Part shown: piece after piece, positions 14,955-19,121 of the stretch | Layout of the letters: the number at the start of each line of letters is the position of its first letter | How positions within the stretch are numbered: the first letter of the stretch is position 1 | NCBI GenBank assembly: GCA_900556165.1 | Contig: USNP01000004.1 | Span: 1-19,121, forward strand | From: an uncultured bacterium | Lineage (GTDB): Bacteria > Patescibacteriota > Saccharimonadia > Saccharimonadales > Saccharimonadaceae | Length of the DNA stretch: 19,121 nucleotides | Direction of reading: 5' to 3' | Position numbers and translations under genes: made by a program | Notes under the pieces: model-generated | What the model saw: the letters and a program-made list of their open reading frames with translations, nothing else | What the model was told of the DNA's origin: nothing | The model's database searches: none

Positions 14955-15686
14955 TTATTTTTGGTTTCTAATAGCTTCGTCGAGTGCGGCTTTAAATTTC
15001 GAATCATTACCCCAAACATCAGAAGTAACTTCTTTGCCATTAATTGCGAATGAAGGCGTTCCGGTTACTTTTGCCTTCGAACCAACAGATTGATCGAATT
15101 TAATTTTCGCTTTAATTTTTTCGCTCTCTATATCTTTTTTAAATTGGTCAATATTGAGCTTTAATTCGTTAGCGTATTCCGTGAAATAATCCATTCGTTC
15201 CTTTGCGCTGGCTGCCGACCATTCATCCTGCTTATCATAAAGCAATTCGTGCATTTCCCAATATTTTCCTTGAAGTCCAGCGGCTTCTGCTACGCTTGCA
15301 CCAGCTAAAGCGTTCGGATGAATTGAGACAAGAGGGAAGTTTCGAAAAATGACATTTACTCTACCCTTATATTCTTCAGCGATTGCCTTAATTCGGCTAT
15401 CGGCGGTTTTACAGCCAGGACATTGAAAATCACCATATTCAACCAAAGTTACTTTTGCGTCACTTTTATGGTAAATATGCTCAGTAATTTTTCCTGAATT
15501 TTCGCTTGCTGGAATCTCTTTCGAAACATCAATATTGCTCAAATCAATTTTTTGAATATTTGATAGCCAGATCATTCCACCCAGAAAAACTACAACCAAA
15601 GCTGAGAAGATAATTGTAAATTTATTATCCGAAAGAAACTCTTTAAAAGCTTTCAAATTTTTCGCTTTATTATTCTTTTTAGTCAT
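14955..15686 (-). CDS. membrane-anchored DsbA-like thiol oxidoreductase
   Basis: A 243-aa exported thioredoxin-fold protein of the DsbA/Thioredoxin_4 type, expected to form or shuffle disulfide bonds in exported proteins. A lysine-rich cytoplasmic start is followed by one membrane helix (about 23-42, FTIIFSALVVVFLGGMIWLS). The enzyme domain starts near residue 75: VTLVEYGDFQCPGC with the CPGC active site at Cys89-Cys92. A helical insertion follows, then the cis-proline motif TGTPSF with Pro211, and FAINGKEV. FRNFPL near 114-119 and the Glu/Ala-rich helix are typical of the family. The start is fixed by AAAGGAG six bases upstream. It is divergent from the CNNM/CBS gene and ends at the shared terminator. 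A DsbB or VKOR partner is not in the window. Confidence 0.93.
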   Translation of the reverse strand: MTKKNNKAKNLKAFKEFLSDNKFTIIFSALVVVFLGGMIWLSNIQKIDLSNIDVSKEIPASENSGKITEHIYHKSDAKVTLVEYGDFQCPGCKTADSRIKAIAEEYKGRVNVIFRNFPLVSIHPNALAGASVAEAAGLQGKYWEMHELLYDKQDEWSAASAKERMDYFTEYANELKLNIDQFKKDIESEKIKAKIKFDQSVGSKAKVTGTPSFAINGKEVTSDVWGNDSKFKAALDEAIRNQK

Positions 15687-15710
15687 TCTCTCCTTTCATT
15701 AACTCTTACC

Positions 15711-15738
15711 ATTTTAACATAAAAATAAGCTTTTTCAA
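15711..15738 (-). promoter_or_regulatory. promoter of the dsbA-like gene
   Basis: On the minus strand TTGAAA (15738-15733) is followed after 16 bases by TAAAAT (15716-15711), with an extended -10 TG directly upstream (TGTTAAAAT). It partly overlaps the promoter region of the divergent gene at 15766. Confidence 0.6.
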
Positions 15739-15750
15739 AATGTATAAGTG

Positions 15751-15759
15751 TGATAAAAT
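15751..15759 (+). promoter_or_regulatory. extended -10 promoter of the CNNM/CBS gene, leaderless
   Basis: TGATAAAAT (15751-15759) is an extended -10 element; the ATG lies at 15766, 6 bases after it, with no ribosome binding site. No good -35 is present, as is common with extended -10 elements. Confidence 0.55.
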
Positions 15760-15765
15760 AAAAAT

Positions 15766-16665
15766 ATGTTGTTCTTAAGTATATTTTTCTTGATTTTAAT
15801 GCTTATAATTTTTTCGCTTAAAGAGAAAGAAATTGAATTTTCAGAATTCGAAATTCAGCGGAGAATTGACGTTGGCGATAAACGAGCTGAAAAGATGCTC
15901 AACAAAAAGAGATTCGCGCCAGTTTATAATTATTTTTTGAGATATTTTGGCTGTATTTGTATGATTTTATCGATAATTTCACTTTCAAAGGTTTTTGATT
16001 TTTATCAATCTGCCGTGATCTGTTTTGCAGTTTTTTTAATTTCGAAAGGAATCTTGAAGAGTGGAGTTTTATCTAAATTTTCAGCTGTAATCAACCGAAG
16101 AATTGTTCCAGTTTTTGGTGGAATTTATTTTGCGCAAAGTTCGAAAATACAAAATCGGATTTCAAAATTAGTAAACAAAAAACAGCCGTGTACTTTTTAT
16201 TCCAAAGAAGAACTTTTGGATTTTTTGAGCAAACACCGGCGAATTTTAGATGAAAATGAGCAAAAATGGCTTGAAAAAATTTTCAAACTTAACGAAAAAA
16301 GTATTTTGGATATTGGGATTCCTAGTGAGAAAATGGCGATAATTCACGATGATGAGTTATTAACGCCACTTGTAATTAACGAGCTTTTTAAAACGAAACA
16401 AAATATTTTTCCAGTTATGGATAAGAATGAAGATAGGGTTAAGGGTGTGATTTTTTTGGATGACATTACGAAAATTGATTCGAGCGATTCAAAAAAAGCA
16501 CAAAAAGTTATGCGGGAGGAATTTTTCTCGCTGAAATCGAATTTGAGTGGGTTGGAGGCTTTTGAAAAAACTCTTTCCAAAGGTGAAAATTATGCAATTT
16601 TACTTGAAAAAGACGGTGATTTGGCTGGGATTGTTAATTTAACAGATTTCATTCGCAAAAAATAG
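15766..16665 (+). CDS. reduced CNNM (DUF21)/CBS-pair membrane protein, HlyC/CorC-like
   Basis: The 299-aa protein looks like a shortened member of the CNNM/CorB-CorC group, which has been linked to magnesium transport or other membrane functions. An N-terminal hydrophobic segment (1-18) is followed by FSEFEIQRRIDVGDKRAEKML, matching the conserved region after the first helix of DUF21. Two more hydrophobic segments lie about 52-72 and 78-97. From about 150 a linker (ILDENEQKWLEKIFKLNEKSILDIGIPSEKM) matches the helix before the CBS pair, and the CBS domains run to the end (NIFPVMDKNEDRVKGVIFLDDI, YAILLEKDGDLAGIVNLTDFI). The DUF21 part seems degenerate, with fewer clear membrane helices, and there is no CorC_HlyC C-terminal domain. 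It diverges from the dsbA-like gene and ends inside the aspS promoter region. Confidence 0.72.
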   Translation: MLFLSIFFLILMLIIFSLKEKEIEFSEFEIQRRIDVGDKRAEKMLNKKRFAPVYNYFLRYFGCICMILSIISLSKVFDFYQSAVICFAVFLISKGILKSGVLSKFSAVINRRIVPVFGGIYFAQSSKIQNRISKLVNKKQPCTFYSKEELLDFLSKHRRILDENEQKWLEKIFKLNEKSILDIGIPSEKMAIIHDDELLTPLVINELFKTKQNIFPVMDKNEDRVKGVIFLDDITKIDSSDSKKAQKVMREEFFSLKSNLSGLEAFEKTLSKGENYAILLEKDGDLAGIVNLTDFIRKK

Positions 16666-16681
16666 TAAAATGTGATAAAAT
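16652..16681 (+). promoter_or_regulatory. aspS promoter
   Basis: TTCGCA (16652-16657), 18 bases, then TAAAAT (16676-16681) with an extended TG at 16673-16674. It overlaps the end of the preceding gene. The -10 lies over the in-frame GTG at 16672, which argues against that codon as the aspS start. Confidence 0.55.
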
Positions 16682-16713
16682 ATAAAGAGTTAAATTCAGA
16701 AATTAGGAGAAAT

Positions 16714-18480
16714 ATGCGAACGCTTACGAAAAATTCAAAAAATATGGTGGGTGAAAAAATTACAGTAAAAGGCTGGGTTAATTCTCGGCGCGATCACGGT
16801 GGTTTAATTTTTATTGATTTACGTGATCATTCTGGATTGCTTCAACTTGTGATTTCACCAGATTTTATGGATAGTTTTAAGCTGGCTGAAAAATGTCGGG
16901 ATGAGTTTGTTGTCTCGGCAACTGGTGTAATTAAAAAGCGAGATGAAAACTTGAAAAATCCGCATATCTTGACAGGTGATATTGAATTAGTAGTTGAAGA
17001 CTTTGAGATTTTAAATCGAAGTGAACCTCTGCCTGTTACAGTTTCTGATAACGGTCAAAAATCAAATGAAGAATTACGATTGAAATATCGTTTCTTGGAT
17101 TTGCGTCGTGAAAAAATGCAAAAAATGTTGCGTCGTCGTGCAGAATTTTATCGTGAAATTCGAAAATTCATGGAAAACCATGAATTTACTGAGGTTGCGA
17201 CGCCAATTCTTGCAAATTCCAGTCCAGAAGGTGCACGCGATTTCTTAATTCCAAGCCGTGTTCATCCTGGAAAATTCTACGCTTTACCGCAAGCTCCACA
17301 ACAATTTAAACAGCTTTTAATGGTTGGCGGAATTGATAAATATTACCAGATTGCCACTTGTTTTCGAGATGAAGATCCACGTGCGGATAGGCTTTATGGG
17401 GATTTTTATCAATTAGACCTCGAAAAGGCTTTTGTTGAAAGTGGTGAAGAAGTTCGAACTGAAATGGAAGTTCTTATTAAAGATTTGGTTAAAAATTTTG
17501 CTGGAAAGAAACTTTTGAGCGAAGAAATTCCACGGATTCCTTATGAAGTTGCGATGGAAAAATATGGTAGCGATAAGCCTGATTTGCGTTTTGGAATGGA
17601 ATTAATTAATTTGAATAATGCATTGGCCGAAACTGAATTTGGCGTGTTTAAAAATGCCGAATGCGTAAAAGCAATTTGTGTAAAAAATGGTGCAAGTTTG
17701 AGTCGTAAGCAAATTGATAACTTCACTGAAATTGCCAAGAGTGAGGGTGCTGGCGGTTTGGCTTATATTACATTTATTGAAGGTGAAGCAAAAAGCCCAA
17801 TTGTTAAATTCTTGAGTGAAAATGAACTTTCGAAAATTAAAGAAGAAACTGGTGCAGAAGATGGTGATGCAATTTTCTTTGGCGCGGATAAACGCGAAGT
17901 TGTAAATAAAGTTTTGGGTCGCCTTCGAAATGAATTTGCCACTTTCTTCAACCTAAAAAACAATGATGAAGTCGCTTTAGCTTGGGTTGTTGATTTTCCA
18001 TTTTATGAATTTGATGAGAAAAATCAGAAAGTTGATTTTGGTCATAATCCATTTTCAATGCCAAAAGGTGGTGTTGAGGTTCTTCGAAATGCTGAAACTG
18101 ATGCTGAAAAATTGGCAATTAAAGCCGACCAGTATGACATGGTAATGAATGGCTATGAAATTTGCTCAGGTGCTGTTCGAAATTATAATCCAGAAGTAAT
18201 GTATGAGGCTTTCGGCCTTCTTGGGTATGACAAAAAATATGTTGAGGCTAAGTTTGGTGCAATGCTAAATGCCTTTAAATTTGGTGCTCCACCACATGCG
18301 GGTTGTGCATTTGGTTTGGATCGAATTTTTATGATTTTGATGGATGAAGAAAATATCCGTGAAGTTGTAGCATTTCCTAAGAATGGTTCGGGTGTTGATG
18401 TAATGATGAGTTCTCCAAGCATGGTTGATGAAAATCAGTTGAAAGAATTAAAAATTGAAATCGCTGAAGATGAGGACTAA
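16714..18480 (+). CDS. aspS: aspartate--tRNA ligase
   Basis: Class II aminoacyl-tRNA synthetase that attaches aspartate to tRNA-Asp. The ATG at 16714 is chosen because AGGAG lies four bases upstream and the protein then begins MRT, as bacterial AspRS commonly does, giving 588 aa; an in-frame GTG at 16672 is less likely. The N-terminal OB-fold anticodon domain has VKGWVNSRRDHGGLIFIDLRD and the linker LRLKYRFLDLRR. Catalytic motif 1 lies near FTEVATPIL. Motif 2 is CFRDEDPRADRLYGDFYQLDLE, with one residue more than the common RADRQPEFTQ form. The bacterial GAD insertion spans about 275-410, and motif 3 is GAPPHAGCAFGLDRI. Whether it also charges tRNA-Asn is not decided by these motifs. Confidence 0.97.
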   Translation: MRTLTKNSKNMVGEKITVKGWVNSRRDHGGLIFIDLRDHSGLLQLVISPDFMDSFKLAEKCRDEFVVSATGVIKKRDENLKNPHILTGDIELVVEDFEILNRSEPLPVTVSDNGQKSNEELRLKYRFLDLRREKMQKMLRRRAEFYREIRKFMENHEFTEVATPILANSSPEGARDFLIPSRVHPGKFYALPQAPQQFKQLLMVGGIDKYYQIATCFRDEDPRADRLYGDFYQLDLEKAFVESGEEVRTEMEVLIKDLVKNFAGKKLLSEEIPRIPYEVAMEKYGSDKPDLRFGMELINLNNALAETEFGVFKNAECVKAICVKNGASLSRKQIDNFTEIAKSEGAGGLAYITFIEGEAKSPIVKFLSENELSKIKEETGAEDGDAIFFGADKREVVNKVLGRLRNEFATFFNLKNNDEVALAWVVDFPFYEFDEKNQKVDFGHNPFSMPKGGVEVLRNAETDAEKLAIKADQYDMVMNGYEICSGAVRNYNPEVMYEAFGLLGYDKKYVEAKFGAMLNAFKFGAPPHAGCAFGLDRIFMILMDEENIREVVAFPKNGSGVDVMMSSPSMVDENQLKELKIEIAEDED

Positions 18481-19045
18481 ATTGGTTGATTTTCGAAAAA
18501 AATCTAGATTTTTAATGGTTTTCGCATTGTGCGGTTTGTTAATTGTAATGCAATTTTCGAAGGCAGTTTTTGCTGAAGAATCTGCAAAAGAAAAACCAAC
18601 CGATATTCAACTTTCGAAAATAAGCAAAAGATGTATCAATTTAAAAAGTGAATTAAAGAAATTGCGCTCCGAAGATGCCTTAAAACGTGTGAATTTGGGA
18701 AAAAGTTATGAGAAGATTTCGAACGGATTGATGTCGAATTTTAATGCTCGAATTGCACTAAACAAGAAAAATGGTGCGGATTTAATTTTTATGGCATCGG
18801 AATTCGAAGAGAATTTCAAATATTTTAAAGAGAATTTTCAGGCTTATGAAAGGGAGCTTTCTGATTTAGTTGAGCAAGATTGCTCTAAAAATCCGAGAGA
18901 ATTTTATCTGAAGCTTGAAAAAACTCGTCGTGCACGACAAGAAGCTAACTATAATACAAAAAAATTGAAAGAGATTTCCGAAAAATATGGCGTTCAAGTT
19001 CATGATTTTGTTGTTAAAAATACAACAGGAGGTTTAAATGGTTGA
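18470..19045 (+). CDS. secreted helical protein of unknown function
   Basis: A 191-aa protein that I do not recognise. The ATG at 18470 lies inside the last codons of aspS, so it is probably translated by coupling; an in-frame TTG at 18455 is less likely. The N-terminus is a clear signal peptide: a basic stretch (RTKLVDFRKKSRF), a hydrophobic core (LMVFALCGLLIVMQF), and a probable cleavage after AVFA. Residues beyond 35 are charged and helical, without membrane segments. Two cysteines, in SKRCINL and VEQDCSKN, could form a disulfide, which would suit the dsbA-like gene nearby. It shares an operon with aspS and a following gene whose ATG overlaps its stop region. Confidence 0.75.
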   Translation: MRTKLVDFRKKSRFLMVFALCGLLIVMQFSKAVFAEESAKEKPTDIQLSKISKRCINLKSELKKLRSEDALKRVNLGKSYEKISNGLMSNFNARIALNKKNGADLIFMASEFEENFKYFKENFQAYERELSDLVEQDCSKNPREFYLKLEKTRRARQEANYNTKKLKEISEKYGVQVHDFVVKNTTGGLNG

Positions 19046-19121
19046 TTTTTTTGCGAAATTTAAATATAAGATTATAGCTTTTTTTGTTAAAGATTCAAAA
19101 AAGAGTTCAGAAAAAAGGTTA
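19038..19121 (+). CDS. start of a further gene, cut by the window end
   Basis: The ATG at 19038 follows a perfect AGGAGG (19027-19032) by five bases and overlaps the end of the previous gene by 8 bases. The 28 codons visible begin MVDFFAKFKYKIIAFFVKDS and are rich in Lys, Phe and Ser. This is too little to name a function. Confidence 0.65.
   Translation, partial: MVDFFAKFKYKIIAFFVKDSKKSSEKRL

Larger units (their letters stand above)
702..18808. repeat. dispersed over-represented palindrome TTTCGAAA / TTCGAA
   Basis: By hand count TTCGAA occurs about 65 times between 702 and 18808, and the full 8-base palindrome TTTCGAAA about two dozen times (for example 702-709, 777-784, 9611-9618). Base composition alone would predict roughly 6-7 and fewer than one. 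Copies occur on genes of both strands, in different codon phases, in the rmlA leader and in a terminator. The count is manual and may be off by a few. Confidence 0.6.

Noticed and set aside
1..19121. CRISPR arrays, insertion sequences, att sites and rRNA or tRNA genes
   Set aside because: No regularly spaced direct repeats, transposase or integrase frames, or RNA gene signatures were seen on either strand.
1..19121. TGA recoding to glycine, as in some Patescibacteria
   Set aside because: All conserved genes read through without internal TGA, and TGA serves as a normal stop at 636-638 and 19043-19045.

Overview
The window comes from a low-GC bacterium (about one third GC by eye) with densely packed genes and the standard code: TGA is used as a stop. 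The gene set fits a small-genome host-associated Patescibacteria member, most likely Candidatus Saccharibacteria (TM7). The pointers are an arginine deiminase operon in an otherwise biosynthesis-poor context, a membrane-anchored DsbA-like protein, a minimal LexA-type regulator and a reduced CNNM/CBS protein. The lineage is an inference, because no rRNA or other phylogenetic marker apart from aspS lies in the window.

Left part (1-9604), surface glycans. The window opens in the C-terminal end of a membrane protein resembling GtrII-type glucosyltransferases, apparently frameshifted in a poly-A run. A GT2 glycosyltransferase overlaps it by 4 bases. rmlA follows with its own promoter and ends at a terminator. 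Then comes a tight six-gene chain: polyprenyl-phosphate sugar-phosphate transferase, GT4 glycosyltransferase, O-antigen ligase/polymerase-type membrane protein, LytR-CpsA-Psr attachment protein, a stand-alone LexA-type DNA-binding domain, and an MscS channel, closed by a hairpin terminator. Together the glycan genes would make an activated sugar, start a chain on undecaprenyl phosphate, extend it, polymerise or ligate it, and attach it to the wall.

Middle part (9633-14583), arginine fermentation. A small cysteine-rich protein of unknown function on the minus strand diverges from arcA-arcB-yfcC/arcD, which has a near-consensus promoter. This operon would turn arginine into ornithine, ammonia and carbamoyl phosphate and exchange arginine for ornithine. 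No carbamate kinase gene is present here. A TylF-like methyltransferase with its own, apparently leaderless, promoter follows.

Right part (14584-19121). A 359-base interval without a long gene holds promoter signals, a structured leader, a 30-codon gene with a strong ribosome binding site, and a bidirectional terminator. A minus-strand DsbA-like thiol oxidoreductase then diverges from a reduced CNNM/CBS membrane protein, followed by aspS, a secreted helical protein of unknown function, and the start of another gene cut by the window end.

Across the window two patterns stand out. The palindrome TTTCGAAA and its TTCGAA core are heavily over-represented. Transcription start signals fall into two styles: leadered genes with good ribosome binding sites, and genes whose -10 box lies only 6-8 bases before the ATG, which would give leaderless mRNAs.
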